A model generated the notes under the pieces. That model was not told where the DNA came from and searched no databases. It worked only from the letters and a program-made list of their open reading frames with translations. DNA of 64,000 nt from VXYL01 sp964348085 (GTDB taxonomy: Bacteria > Pseudomonadota > Gammaproteobacteria > Pseudomonadales > Azotimanducaceae), in contig CAYGBI010000008.1 in the NCBI GenBank assembly GCA_964348085.1, positions 1 to 64,000 of the forward strand. The letters run 5' to 3'. The position numbers and the translations under genes were made by a program. Of this stretch, positions 1 through 10,500 are shown one piece after another. The stretch's first letter is position 1; each line of letters opens with the position of its first letter.

Positions 1-842
1 AGCAGTATGGCGAAGTGCTGGGTGGACGCCGCCGCCATATCGATGAACTGACGGCGGTTCATAATCATGAAGTCGTTGTCTTGACCGGCCCGAATCTTGT
101 GTTCTCGGCGCAGCACGCGCTCGATATCCACCATGCCCATCTCCAGCGACACGTCCTCCGCCACTTGTGCCGACAACCCGCGCAACCGGTCATTGCCGAA
201 TACGCGCAGTTCCGCCGTGGTAAGTGGAATGAACACGTCGTCGTCCGGGTCCGGGCCGAATCGTTCGCCGACCGCACCGAAGACGCCGACGATCTCGAAG
301 GGAATGCGGCTGATGAACAGCGTTTCGCCGACCATGTGCGATGGTTCCACTTCCAAGTTGGCGGGAATCTCCGCGCCAAGCACGACGACCCGGCGCTTGG
401 CGGCGATGTCGCCGGCGGTGAACATCCTGCCGTGGACGACCTCCAAATTGTGTACGTCGGGGTAGTTCTCCGTGGTGCCGTTGACGCTGTGGTAGAGGTT
501 CTGGTTGCCGAACTTGATCTGACGCCCCGAGCCGAGTTCAGGCACCACCGCGGAGAGCGTCCGCGCGTCGCGTCTAAGGGCCTCGTAGTCATCGACCGTG
601 AGCGACACGCGGTCGGCTGACGCAACGCCGCGCCAGAACGATTGGCCCGGCACCACCGACAGCACGCGCGCACCGAGGGCTTGGATCTGGTCGTCCACCG
701 CACGTTGCGCACCCGTACCCAGCGCGACCATGGTGATCACCGCCGCCACGCCGATGATGATGCCCAGCATGGTCAAGCTGGAGCGCAGCAAATTGGCGAC
801 GATGGATTCCAAGGCGACGCGTATGGTTTCCAATATCGACAT
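1..842 (-). CDS. MacB/YknZ-type ABC transporter permease, 5' part (continues beyond window start)
   Basis: The frame opens at an ATG (840-842) and stays open to base 1, giving about 280 residues of the N-terminal part. It begins MSILETIRVALES, followed by a membrane segment (LTMLGIIIGVAAVITMVAL, residues about 22-40) and then a periplasmic MacB_PCD-type domain. This is the usual order for FtsX/MacB-family permeases, whose last three membrane helices would lie outside the window. It is the third gene of a minus-strand operon after the ATPase (2442-3173) and adaptor (926-2407), 83 bases downstream of the adaptor. The family exports lipophilic compounds, peptides or lipoproteins; the substrate here cannot be told. 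ATPase and permease are separate genes, as in YknYZ/LolCD, not fused as in E. coli MacB. Confidence 0.85.
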   Translation of the reverse strand, partial: MSILETIRVALESIVANLLRSSLTMLGIIIGVAAVITMVALGTGAQRAVDDQIQALGARVLSVVPGQSFWRGVASADRVSLTVDDYEALRRDARTLSAVVPELGSGRQIKFGNQNLYHSVNGTTENYPDVHNLEVVHGRMFTAGDIAAKRRVVVLGAEIPANLEVEPSHMVGETLFISRIPFEIVGVFGAVGERFGPDPDDDVFIPLTTAELRVFGNDRLRGLSAQVAEDVSLEMGMVDIERVLRREHKIRAGQDNDFMIMNRRQFIDMAAASTQHFAIL

Positions 843-925
843 GGGATCAGGCCGTCGTTAGCGCCTTATGCGAGTGCGCCCGGGCGTCACGCTCGCAGCC
901 GACGAGAAAGAGTCTTTGGACATGG

Positions 926-2407
926 TCATCTGCCGCGGCCGCTACCGCTCTGACGACTGAGGCCGGGAATGCCCATGCGTCCGCTCATGCGCTGCTGAAA
1001 TCTCTCTTGCGCCCGCACCAGCGAAGCGCTCGGCAGAATCAGCACTTCGTCGTCTTCGTTCAAACCCGACACCACCTCGGTGTGATCGAGGTCGGTGATG
1101 CCGGTGCGAATGTGCAACGCCGTGGGCTCGCCGGCGCGCATTGCGAACACCATGTAATCGCCACCGAATTGGGCATCAAGCGCGGAGCTTCGGCCATCCC
1201 GCCCTCCTGTGCCGCCGGCGCGCGGGCCTTCGCCGCGACCGCCGCCACGGCGGCTGCGTAGCTCGGCAACGAGTTTGCGCTCGTCTTCGCTCAAGGTCTC
1301 GCCGCTACGCATCTTCGCGAACACGGCTCGCATCCGCTCCCGGTCCATGCCCGCGCCTTCACTGGCGGCCGGGCGACGATCGGTCGCAGGCAGCTTGGGC
1401 GACGCCGCCAGCATACGATCCACTTCCTCCGGTTCAATGCCGAGCACGCTGCCGGCGACATGCACGTCCCCGCCGGTACGCAGCGCGGCGTTGGGGATGG
1501 TCGGCACGTCGGTTCGCTCTGCGATCAACACTTCCACTTCCGCGTTCATACCCGGCTTCAGCAGGCCCTCGCGGTTTTCGATATCGATCAACACGGGAAA
1601 CATGGTGACGTTCTGCTGCGCGACGGCCTGCGGTTCAACTTTCAGTACAACACCACGGAATGGCCGATTGGCGTACGCAGCGACATTGACGGTCGCATCG
1701 ACGCCCGGACGAACTTTGCCGATGTCGATTTCATCGACCAACATACGCACTTGCACGCGCGCCAAGTCCGCCATCTTCATCAGCAAGGTACCGCCGCCTA
1801 CATCGCCCATCGGCGACGAGATCACCTGCCCCTGCTCCACCAAGCGCTCGATAACCGTGCCGGTGATCGGCGAGACGACATCCGAATCGTCAAGCTGAAT
1901 GCTGGCGTTTTCCACTTGGATTTCGCCCCGCACGACATCGGAAACGGCATTGGCGTGTTCCAACACAGATTGTTCCCAATCCGCTTTGGACAGCGACTCC
2001 TGTTCGTACAGTTGCGTCACCCGCTCCAACGACGATTCCGCATTGGCGAGCCTCGCCTTGGCAACATCCAAGTTGGCCTTGGCCAATTGCAGGGAGTTGT
2101 TCAACACGCGCCGGTCGATGCGCGCCAACAAAGTGCCGGAATCGACGTCGTCGCCGGTGTCCACCGGCAGTTGCAGGATTTCGCCGGACGCCTTGGACTT
2201 CACTTCCACGGTGGTGACCGGCTCGACGATCCCGGCGGCGTCCACGGCGACCGTGATGCTGCGCCGAGCCACGGCTGCCGTCTGATAAAGCGAGGCCGGT
2301 TGGTCGTCGGCCTCCTCCTCCGCCAGAAACGCCTCGACTCTGTCGCAGGCGACCACGCCAAAGAGCGCGGGCAGCACGGCTAGTAGCGCGACTTTCGGCA
2401 AATCCAT
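926..2407 (-). CDS. Periplasmic adaptor (HlyD/RND-type membrane fusion protein), predicted lipoprotein
   Basis: 493 residues from the ATG at 2407; an in-frame ATG at 2449 overlaps the upstream ATPase stop and is the alternative. I prefer 2407 because it starts directly with a signal peptide ending in a lipobox (LFGVVAC, Cys about residue 21). Then come a barrel/lipoyl half (AGIVEPVTTVEVKSKASG), an alpha-helical hairpin with the typical LxxAKANLDVAKARLANAES pattern, the second lipoyl half (SPITGTVIERLVEQGQ) and a beta-barrel. Between the barrel and the C-terminal part lies a long Gly/Arg-rich low-complexity insert (about residues 370-410) that is unusual for MacA-like adaptors. It should bridge the inner-membrane ABC complex (genes at 2442-3173 and 1-842) to an outer-membrane factor, which is not encoded nearby. 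Confidence 0.85.
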   Translation of the reverse strand: MDLPKVALLAVLPALFGVVACDRVEAFLAEEEADDQPASLYQTAAVARRSITVAVDAAGIVEPVTTVEVKSKASGEILQLPVDTGDDVDSGTLLARIDRRVLNNSLQLAKANLDVAKARLANAESSLERVTQLYEQESLSKADWEQSVLEHANAVSDVVRGEIQVENASIQLDDSDVVSPITGTVIERLVEQGQVISSPMGDVGGGTLLMKMADLARVQVRMLVDEIDIGKVRPGVDATVNVAAYANRPFRGVVLKVEPQAVAQQNVTMFPVLIDIENREGLLKPGMNAEVEVLIAERTDVPTIPNAALRTGGDVHVAGSVLGIEPEEVDRMLAASPKLPATDRRPAASEGAGMDRERMRAVFAKMRSGETLSEDERKLVAELRSRRGGGRGEGPRAGGTGGRDGRSSALDAQFGGDYMVFAMRAGEPTALHIRTGITDLDHTEVVSGLNEDDEVLILPSASLVRAQERFQQRMSGRMGIPGLSRQSGSGRGR

Positions 2408-2441
2408 CCTCTTTTGACTCCTTGGCCGACTCCTTAGCGCC

Positions 2442-3173
2442 TTATGCATCGGTCGGTCCTGTGGAATAGTCCTCGGTCACCACACCGTCGCGCAGATGCA
2501 CATGGCGTCCGGCGCGGTTGGCGACGTGGGGCTCGTGGGTTACGAGAATTATGGTCTGGCCGGCCGCATGCAACGTGCCGAACAGATCCATGATGTCTTG
2601 GCCGGTACGGCTGTCGAGGTTGCCGGTAGGCTCGTCGGCGAGCAGGATGTCCGGCGCGTTGATCAACGCTCGCGCTACCGCCACCCGCTGCCGCTGACCG
2701 CCGGAAAGCTCATTGGGCCGGTGCGTGGTACGGTCGCTCAAGCCCACTTTGGCGAGCGCCTTCCGCGCCCTAGTCCGCCGTTCCCGGCGACCGACACCAC
2801 CGTACAGCAACGGCACTTCCACATTCTGCAGGGCGTTGGCGCGCGGCAGCAGATTGAAGGTCTGGAAGACGAAGCCGATGCGCCGATTGCGCACTTGGGC
2901 GAGCGCCTTATCGCCGAAGTTCGAAACGTTCTCGCCGGACAGCCAGTAATCGCCCGTCGACGGGCGATCCAAGCAGCCGATGATATTCATCAGCGTGGAC
3001 TTGCCGGACCCCGACGGCCCCATCACGGCGACGTATTCGTTCTCGCGAATCGTGCAGTCGACGCCGTTCAAGGCATGGATGGTCTCGCTGCCCATGCGGT
3101 AGTTCTTGTGTATGTCGCGAACTTGGATGACGGGTTTGGCGAAGTCTTCGTCCGTTGGTACTGCTTCGGGCAT
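2442..3173 (-). CDS. ABC transporter ATP-binding protein (MacB/LolD/YknY type)
   Basis: 243 residues from the ATG at 3173. The open frame extends upstream to 3317, but that part does not resemble the family. Walker A GPSGSGKST, signature LSGGQRQRVAVARAL, Walker B ILLADEPTGNLD and the switch His (LVTHE) are all present, so it should be an active ATPase. The GNLDSRTG stretch and short length are typical of the MacB/LolD/FtsE subgroup. It is the first gene of the minus-strand transporter operon, and its stop lies 34 bases before the preferred start of the adaptor. The 264 bases between its start and zorA (3438, opposite strand) must hold both promoters; I could not pick out a convincing -35/-10 pair there. 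Confidence 0.9.
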   Translation of the reverse strand: MPEAVPTDEDFAKPVIQVRDIHKNYRMGSETIHALNGVDCTIRENEYVAVMGPSGSGKSTLMNIIGCLDRPSTGDYWLSGENVSNFGDKALAQVRNRRIGFVFQTFNLLPRANALQNVEVPLLYGGVGRRERRTRARKALAKVGLSDRTTHRPNELSGGQRQRVAVARALINAPDILLADEPTGNLDSRTGQDIMDLFGTLHAAGQTIILVTHEPHVANRAGRHVHLRDGVVTEDYSTGPTDA

Positions 3174-3437
3174 GGTTCGCACTGCCGATGGCCTACTACA
3201 GTCGATTGTACGCAACAAAGCGCGGGTTCCGTCGCCGAATCTGAGCCAATCTGCTGCGCTGGGGATGCGCTCCGCTGCGTAGCGAAGCCAAAAGCGCAGG
3301 GCCGGGCGTGGCAGCAACCGGACCTTTGCGGTAAAGTCAATGCGTTACGTGCGTAGTAGGGGCTTATGCTGCAACGGTAGGCAGGCAGGAGCGAACGCCT
3401 CGGGCAGTAGCTGCGCGGCCCTCAGAGGAGGCGATGC

Positions 3438-5480
3438 ATGGGCGAGGCGTTCGGCAACTTCGTTGTCGACCTTGTCATCGGGCTTTCGGACCTACTGCGC
3501 GAAGAGCACACGCCGGGTTTCGTGTCGGCGGTGCTGGTGGTCTGTCTCGTCGGGGCTGGCACCTACTTCGGAATCAATATGTTCCGACGGCGGCGGTCGC
3601 TCGAAGCCCTGAGGTCCATCGTCGCGGAAGCGGCGGCCAATCCGGCCGAGTTCAGCGAAAACCATACGGAAGTGACGCGCAAGGTGAACGCGCTGGCTAC
3701 GGGACGGGCATCCTCGCCCCGAAGTACGGTCGTCACCGCGTGGGATGAATACTCGGAGACGTTCGTTCCCCACCGGGACGGGGATCGGGACATCCTGTGT
3801 AACTCCGTGAGGCCGTCGCAATTCTTCAATCTCGAGGATCTGCATTTCGGGGGAGGATTCTGGCGCGTCCTGCCCGGCCTTTTCGTGACCGTCGGGCTGT
3901 TCCTGACGTTCCTAGGACTCATCTCGGCGCTCCACGCCATGAACACGGCCGAGGGCGGCGTGTCGGAAGAGGCGATGACGAACCTGCTCACGGTGGCGTC
4001 CGCGAAGTTCATCATGTCGCTAACCGGACTGGCGTGCTCGATCCTGTTCACCGCAGGGCTGCGGTTCGGCACCGGCGCCGTGGAGAGTGCGATCCATCGT
4101 CTGAACAGGGAGCTCGAGCAGCGGCTGAGCTTTCTCAGCCTCGAGAAACTAGCCGTTGAACAGGTCGAGGCGACACGGGAACAGAAGGAGCACTTCCGAC
4201 GCATCGGGATGGAGCTTGTCGAGGAACTAGGCCGTCCGTTGCGAGAGGAACTGCCGCGGACGATCTCGGAGTCCATTGGCAACGCGGTGTCGCCGCTGAT
4301 CGCCCAAGTGGGGGAACTCGGCACCGAGAGCGTGGGAGAGATGGTCCGCGACCTCTCGAGCCGGATCTCGACCGACGTCGACGATGCGCTACGACGAGCA
4401 GGCGAGCAGCTTGGCGACGCCGGTGACAGGCTGGGTGCGCTAGTGGAGCAGATAGACGGCAGTTCAAACCGCATGGGCTCGGAGCTGGCAGACGCCGGCA
4501 AGCGCATGTCCCAAGCAGTCGACGAGCTGCGGGCCACGATGTCCGCGGGCGCCGCCGCGACGAGCGGCGCGTTCAGCGAAGGCGCGGAGGCGATTCTCGC
4601 GGCAATGCGGACGACGCTGGAGGGAATCCGAGAGAACACGGCCGAGGGAGCCCGGGCGATGGCGGATGCCGCGGAAAAGATGCGCGAGGCCGCCGAAGGT
4701 TTCCGAGAGGAGTTGCGGAAAGCAACGGAAGAGGGTTCCGCCGACGCCCGCGAGCGAATGGATCGGACCGGCACGGAGGTGGCGAAAGTCATTGACGGGG
4801 CGGGAGACCAAGTGCGCACTGCCATTGAAGGGACCGGCCGCGAGATCGTCGCAATCACGGACGAGGTGACCGAACGAGCAGCGCAGTACCTGCTTGGTCC
4901 CATCGCCGAGATCGCACAGCGTTTCCAAGAGATGGTGTCTGCCATCGCTACCGGCGTCGGAGAGATGCGCCGCGTCGCCGACGGGGCGAAAGATGGGGCG
5001 GAAGCGACGTCGGACGCTTCCGCCAACTTCCGCATCGCCGCACAGGCGCTAGTGGCGGCCGGCGACGAGGTGAAGCCGACCGTCGAAAGGCTGGCCGCCG
5101 CAACGCACGATCTAGCGGCGAGCACACGGCAAGTGGGAGAAAGCAGCCGGCGCAACGTGGAAAGCGCGGGACAAGTGTTGGACGCCGCACAAGCAGCTCT
5201 CAGCGGCGAGCGGGAGGCAATCGGCAGAACCCTCCAAGGGCTCGAGCAGGTGCTGGCGGGCACCCGCGGGCAAGGCGATCGGCTGGACGACATCGACCAG
5301 AAGCTCGGCCGTGCGTTCGAGACGTACAGAACAGAGGTCGAGAAGGCCGTGAACGCCTTGTACGGTCACGTGAGGGACATGCAGGACAAGCTCACTCCCG
5401 CGCTGGACACGATGCACCAGATCGTCGCGCAGGCAGAGCGCTTCGTACCGGAGCAAAAACCGCGCCGGAGGGTGCGCTGA
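3438..5480 (+). CDS. zorA: Zorya system proton-channel subunit ZorA (MotA/TolQ/ExbB fold with long coiled-coil tail)
   Basis: 680 residues. The start at 3438 is chosen over an out-of-frame ATG at 3434 because a GAGGAGG ribosome site ends about 6 bases upstream. Membrane helices lie at about residues 28-49, 145-168 and 191-213. The last two flank a MotA/ExbB-like core (RVLPGLFVTVGLFLTFLGL; FIMSLTGLACSILF). From about residue 225 to the end is one long Ala/Glu/Arg-rich coiled coil, the cytoplasmic tail characteristic of ZorA. In described Zorya systems ZorA pentamers with ZorB form an inner-membrane, ion-driven rotary motor, and the tail transmits phage sensing to cytoplasmic effectors. The following zorB, zorC and zorD genes make the assignment firm. 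The stop overlaps the zorB start (TGATG). Confidence 0.93.
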   Translation: MGEAFGNFVVDLVIGLSDLLREEHTPGFVSAVLVVCLVGAGTYFGINMFRRRRSLEALRSIVAEAAANPAEFSENHTEVTRKVNALATGRASSPRSTVVTAWDEYSETFVPHRDGDRDILCNSVRPSQFFNLEDLHFGGGFWRVLPGLFVTVGLFLTFLGLISALHAMNTAEGGVSEEAMTNLLTVASAKFIMSLTGLACSILFTAGLRFGTGAVESAIHRLNRELEQRLSFLSLEKLAVEQVEATREQKEHFRRIGMELVEELGRPLREELPRTISESIGNAVSPLIAQVGELGTESVGEMVRDLSSRISTDVDDALRRAGEQLGDAGDRLGALVEQIDGSSNRMGSELADAGKRMSQAVDELRATMSAGAAATSGAFSEGAEAILAAMRTTLEGIRENTAEGARAMADAAEKMREAAEGFREELRKATEEGSADARERMDRTGTEVAKVIDGAGDQVRTAIEGTGREIVAITDEVTERAAQYLLGPIAEIAQRFQEMVSAIATGVGEMRRVADGAKDGAEATSDASANFRIAAQALVAAGDEVKPTVERLAAATHDLAASTRQVGESSRRNVESAGQVLDAAQAALSGEREAIGRTLQGLEQVLAGTRGQGDRLDDIDQKLGRAFETYRTEVEKAVNALYGHVRDMQDKLTPALDTMHQIVAQAERFVPEQKPRRRVR

Positions 5481-6244
5481 TGCGGTCGCTGACCCGACGA
5501 ACCAACGAAGACGACGAACAGGAATCCTCGTTCGTATCGATGACCGACCTCACGGTCAGTTTCCTCTTCGTCGTCATGCTGCTGATGGCTTTCTTCGCGA
5601 CGCGCTACGCCGACGAGACGCCGGATCCGCTGGAGGAGTACCTTCAGCGGGCCGCCGAAGCACGGCTGCGCGTTCTCGAGGCGTTGCGGGCGGGCATCAA
5701 GGCCGAGTTTCCGAATCTGGCGGTGCAGATCAGTTCTCAAGGGGATGCGCTGCAACTGCAGGGAGAGGGGCTGTTCGAGACCAACGAGAGCACGTTGAAG
5801 GAACGGCCGCGGCGAATCGTGCGCGCGATCGCGGGTGTGCTGCACAACGTGCTGCCGTGCTACACGACCGGCCGGCTCTCCGACTGGCGGGAGGCATGCA
5901 ACCGGCACTACGCAGTGATCGACGCCGTGCAGATCGAGGGCCACACCGACACCCAAGGCCGAGAGATGAGCAACCTGATGTTGTCCACCGCCCGCGCCAA
6001 CGTGACATTCGGCGCGATGGTCGAGCACGAGCGCGGCCTCACCGAGCACCTCAACATACGCGGCTTCCCGGTACTGTCGGTGGCTGGTTACGGATGGATG
6101 CGGCCGGTGGCGACCAACGAAACGGTAGACGGCCGAAGTCGAAACCGCCGTATCGACCTGCGCCTGATCATGTACACGCCGGCCGGCCATGAAGATGTCG
6201 AGCATGTCGTGGAACGGCTGCGCGGGGCCACGAGGCCGGCGTGA
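5480..6244 (+). CDS. zorB: Zorya system ZorB (MotB-like, OmpA peptidoglycan-binding domain)
   Basis: 254 residues. A short cytoplasmic N-terminus is followed by one membrane helix (about 26-44, TVSFLFVVMLLMAFFATRY). An Asp just before it (D23, in SMTDLTVSF) matches the ion-binding Asp of MotB/ZorB. The C-terminal half is an OmpA-like domain with EGHTDTQGR and the late NRRIDLRL motif, which anchors the stator to peptidoglycan. Its ATG overlaps the zorA stop, and its TGA overlaps the zorC GTG (GTGA), so the three genes are translationally coupled. Length and architecture match type I ZorB. Confidence 0.93.
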   Translation: MRSLTRRTNEDDEQESSFVSMTDLTVSFLFVVMLLMAFFATRYADETPDPLEEYLQRAAEARLRVLEALRAGIKAEFPNLAVQISSQGDALQLQGEGLFETNESTLKERPRRIVRAIAGVLHNVLPCYTTGRLSDWREACNRHYAVIDAVQIEGHTDTQGREMSNLMLSTARANVTFGAMVEHERGLTEHLNIRGFPVLSVAGYGWMRPVATNETVDGRSRNRRIDLRLIMYTPAGHEDVEHVVERLRGATRPA

Positions 6245-7563
6245 GACTGTCTCGCGCCTTGGTGGCTTCTGCGCCGTTGGCGACTTCGGCCATCCCTTCG
6301 CTCAACCGGCTCGCGTCGGCGTGCAGGGAAATACACAACCAGTGGCCGGACGTGGTGGCACCGCCGCAGAAGGACCGCGAAACGATCATTCGCGACATGC
6401 TGCGTCGCGTGCAAGCCGACGACTGGGACACCGCAACACTCGCCTCGGTAATCCGCGCCGGGCGCGTGGCGTTCGATGCAGAGTTCCGTGGGCGGCAGCA
6501 CTTGAGGCCACTGCTTAAGTTCTACGTCCGTGAGACGATGGCGTCGACCAACCCTGCGTTCCTAGGAGCGGCGTTTTCGATCTATCTCGCCTCCTACGAT
6601 CCTCAGGGCCAACACTCGGAAGCTTTGGCGACCGCTCTCCGCCACTCGCAGAACCGTTTAGGTGGAAAGTGGTTGCAGTTGCTGCGAGAGGTTCCGTATC
6701 TCCTCGATGCCCGTGACGCCGCCCGGAAGGTCGGAGTGGCAATGTGCGACATGGATGACCCGTGGGAGGAGGTTCGGGCAATGGGATTCCACGACCCACA
6801 TGCCGACGGGTTCCTGTACCACGCGCATTTGGCCTACGTAGAGCGGATGGAACCTTCGTTGAAGAGCGATGCCGGAGTGCGACGCCTGCTGAGGTGGCTG
6901 TCCCCAGATGGAGGTGATTCGCGTGCGACCGGTGCGAAGCAGGCGATTGAGGCGCTTCTGCGTCCGTGGAGGTCAAGGGAGCCTCCGGGGAAGATTCGCA
7001 AACGGCTGGTCGAAGGTCTCGTATCAGCGTACGGCGATCCCCGCGTACGGCTCAGCGGGCGGTGGCAGGAGGTCGACGACGACTGCAGGACCGTGATGCA
7101 GCGGTGGCTGACCGGTGCGAACATCCAATTCTTCCTCGATGTCGTCTCGGAGGTGGAGGAGAGCCACATGTGGCAGCCAAGACGAGAGTTCTGGTGGGCG
7201 TTGTACGAAGAGGGGTGGATCAACGCCGCGTGGGTGGCGTTCAGCCCGGGGGCGACACGAGCGGCGCGACGCTTGGCCCGGAAGGGCAAGGGCCCCACCC
7301 ACCTCGCATATGGCGAGCAGACGGCCGGCGGGTCGCGACGTAGCACGTCCCTGCTGATCCTGAAGATCGGCGACTACATCGTCGTCGAGGGGTCGCACAA
7401 CTACAAGGTGCATGTGTTCGAGGACACGGACCCGAACGCACCGCGCCTCTTCGAGCAGCAATACGACTGCGAACGCATCCGACTTTCCCCCGGACATCGG
7501 GCGCAGGCTCACCATGCGGGTTGGCGGAACCGCGTCCTTGAACTGATCGGCTACTGGTCGTAA
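6241..7563 (+). CDS. zorC: Zorya type I ZorC (EH-signature protein)
   Basis: 440 residues from a GTG overlapping the zorB stop. It has no membrane segment. Position in the operon and the C-terminal region (GDYIVVEGSHNYKVHVFE, then HRAQAHHAGWRNRV), with its conserved Glu/His pattern, match the EH_Signature domain of ZorC. In studied type I systems ZorC is a cytosolic DNA-associating factor that acts with ZorD. I recall ZorC proteins as often longer (around 500-560 residues), so this may be a compact version; that comparison is from memory. Identification rests mainly on the zorA/zorB/zorD context plus the C-terminal pattern. Confidence 0.88.
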   Translation: MRLSRALVASAPLATSAIPSLNRLASACREIHNQWPDVVAPPQKDRETIIRDMLRRVQADDWDTATLASVIRAGRVAFDAEFRGRQHLRPLLKFYVRETMASTNPAFLGAAFSIYLASYDPQGQHSEALATALRHSQNRLGGKWLQLLREVPYLLDARDAARKVGVAMCDMDDPWEEVRAMGFHDPHADGFLYHAHLAYVERMEPSLKSDAGVRRLLRWLSPDGGDSRATGAKQAIEALLRPWRSREPPGKIRKRLVEGLVSAYGDPRVRLSGRWQEVDDDCRTVMQRWLTGANIQFFLDVVSEVEESHMWQPRREFWWALYEEGWINAAWVAFSPGATRAARRLARKGKGPTHLAYGEQTAGGSRRSTSLLILKIGDYIVVEGSHNYKVHVFEDTDPNAPRLFEQQYDCERIRLSPGHRAQAHHAGWRNRVLELIGYWS

Positions 7564-7580
7564 TCGGTAGGCGATCAGGC

Positions 7581-10500
7581 GTGGGGTTCGAGCTGGCATA
7601 CAACAGCGACTGGGTGACCGTCCAGCCGGAACGGCGAACGGGGCTTCGGCGAATCTTCGCAGGGGGCACGGGACACGGCATCGACGCGCTGGCGGATAGC
7701 GACCGAGAAATCGCGTTCGCCCTAGCCGAGCTCAGGATGATCGGAGACCGGGAGCCAGACGCCGTGCGCATCGGGAACGATGCCATCGAGATGCGGCACA
7801 GCGTCGCGGCCGCGCTGGCCGAGGGCTCCGCCCGGGCGCTGGGATTGCCGCCACTGGTAGACCTGACCTTCAGCACCGACATCGAAGGCGCCATGGGAAC
7901 TCGGTCGTTCCGCCTTCGCCACCAGTGGTCGAAATTCGGCCGTGTACAGACGCCTCGGCGGGTGGGCGCGATCTTGCGGACCGAAGACGGCGACCGCCGG
8001 CTTCCTCTGTGGCTGATCGGCGCCGTCGAAGTGGCCGAAGGCTTCGAGCCGGGGACGGACCTCGCCGCGCACTGGGAGGCACTAGCGCGGTTTCGGCGGG
8101 CTTTGGATCCCGGCGTCGAGATGGCCGCGGATCCGGCGGCTGCACGGGTGTCCATGACCGACTTCTTGCAGGGGCTTAAGGTCCGTCTGGCAGACGGCTT
8201 CGGTATCGCGGCCAAGTCGGATGCAGAAGGGTTGCTCGACTTCGACCCGGTGCCCTATTCGGGACGGCGTCTGGAAGGGATCGCCGAGGACGAAGTGGCC
8301 GAACGCCACAGCGAACTTGGCGGAGAGGAACTACGACGTTTCCAAGCGCGCTTTCGCACACGAGGGTCACTTCCCGCCTACCGAGTAGGAGACGGCAGCT
8401 ACGTCGTCGTCGACCGCAGCGCACAGACCGCATTGGACGTGATGAGCGGGAAGCAACGCGCCAAGCCAGCGGAGCGGGATGCGTTCGTTCGGAATCCAAG
8501 GACAGCCATCGCGGAGGCGACAGCAGCCCGGATGCGCGCAGCGGGGGAACTCGACGGGCTGTCGCCGACGGACGAAGAAGAAGCCATCGAAACGGCGGCG
8601 ACGCCGACGTTCGTCGAGACCGTGGAGTATTCGGCTCGGGTGATCGGCGCGGCGGTATACCGGCAACTAGAACTCGACCTGCCGGACGCAGGGCGTACGG
8701 ACTGGTTGCCGGAGAACTTCGACGCCGCGGCAGCCGAAGCGCTGGAGTGCATGGACGAGCACGCGCTTGCCGACTTGGCGAACGATGTTCGCAACGCCGT
8801 TGCGGAAGGGCGTGAAACGGTTGTAGTGGACGAGATCGAGCTTCCGGCAAATCAAGCGAGCCTAGACGCCATCGAATCCCTAATGCGTAGCCGCAAGGAC
8901 GCTGAAGAACAAGCGGGGATGGAAGCCGACGGGCCGGTGATCTTGGACACGGAGGAGAACTTCTCCGACCTCCGCTGGCGGCCCGACCTCAACCCAAGGG
9001 AGGGTCGCTTGGCAGCGGGCGTGCCGGCAGGAATCGTCACCTCATTGAAGGACTATCAAAGAGACGGCTTGGAGTGGCAGAAGGCGTGCTGGTCGGTCGG
9101 ATTAGCGGGGGTGCTCAACGCGGACGAACAAGGTCTCGGGAAGACCTTGCAGACCATCGCGTTCCTGCGCTGGCTACAGGATCAGCAGGCGCCGGCGGGC
9201 GAGCCGCACGCAGGCCCCCTGCTGGTCGTCGCGCCCACATCGCTGCTGTCGACTTGGGAGGCGGAAGTACGCAAGCACTCGGACAAGCGGGGTCTCGGCC
9301 ACGCGATACGCCTATTCGGCAGCGGACTCGGCGGCTACAAAGCGAGCAATGCCAAGGGAGTAGAAATCCGAACCGGCGAAACGAAGCTGGACCTGTCCAT
9401 GTTGGAGGAAGCGATCGCAGAGGGGCGGGGCCACCGCTTCTGGCTCCTGACGACCTACACGACGCTCACCAACTACCACCATTCGCTGGCGCGGATTCCG
9501 TTCGCGGTGGCGGTGTTCGACGAAATACAAGCGTTGAAGAACCCCGCGTCGCTGAGGTCGTTCGCGGCGCGTGCGATCCGTGCGGACTTTCGTGTGGGGT
9601 TGACGGGAACACCGATCGAGAACCGCACCTGCGATCTCTGGGCCGTGATGGACCAGCTCGCGCCAGGAGCGCTGGGCACGCTGAGCGAGTTCAACGACCG
9701 GTATGCGGACCCGAACCCATCAATGATGACCGAATTGCACGGCCGAGTGTTCCTGCCTTTCAAAGAAAAGGCGTCGCTGGCGTTGCGGCGGACGAAGGCG
9801 GAGGTGGCAAATCAGTTGCCCCCGAAGTTGCGCCTACTGCACCCGCGACTGATGCCGGAGAGCCAAGTGGCGGCCTACGACGCGGCCAGACTGAAGATAG
9901 CGCGTGGCGGGGGTGCCCTAAAGGCGCTGCACCATATCCGATCCGTGTCGGTCCACCCCGATCTCGCGGCCCGACGTCCCGGATCGGACTTCGTGGGCGA
10001 CTCAGCACGGATCGCAGCAACGTTCGACGTAATCCGAGAGGTGCGGAACCGTGGCGAACGAGCGCTCGTGTTCATCGAGCATCGACTGGTGCAACACCAG
10101 TTCGCCGAGGTCGCGCGCCGGGAGTTCGGACTCGCGCGGATCGACGTAATCAACGGCGACACGCCTATCACGCAACGACGGTTGATCGTGGAGCGTTTCC
10201 AGCGCCACCTTGAGGAGGACGACGGATTCGACCTGCTGATACTCGGCACGCGAGCGGCGGGTACGGGCCTGACGCTCACGGCCGCGACGCATGTAATCCA
10301 CGTGTCTCGGTGGTGGAATCCCGCGGTCGAGGAACAGTGCAATGACCGCGTTCACCGGATTGGGCAGGAGCTCGCAGTGACGGTACACGTGCCCATGGCG
10401 GTGCATCCCGCCTACCGCGAGCACTCCTTCGACTGCCTGCTGCACAGCTTGATGAACCGCAAGCGCAAGCTCGCGGAGTCGGCACTGTGGCCCATGGGCG

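Noticed and set aside
3174..3437. Promoter of the Zorya operon (TATGCT at 3365 as -10).
   Set aside because: No acceptable -35 lies 16-18 bases upstream, so the call would be guesswork.
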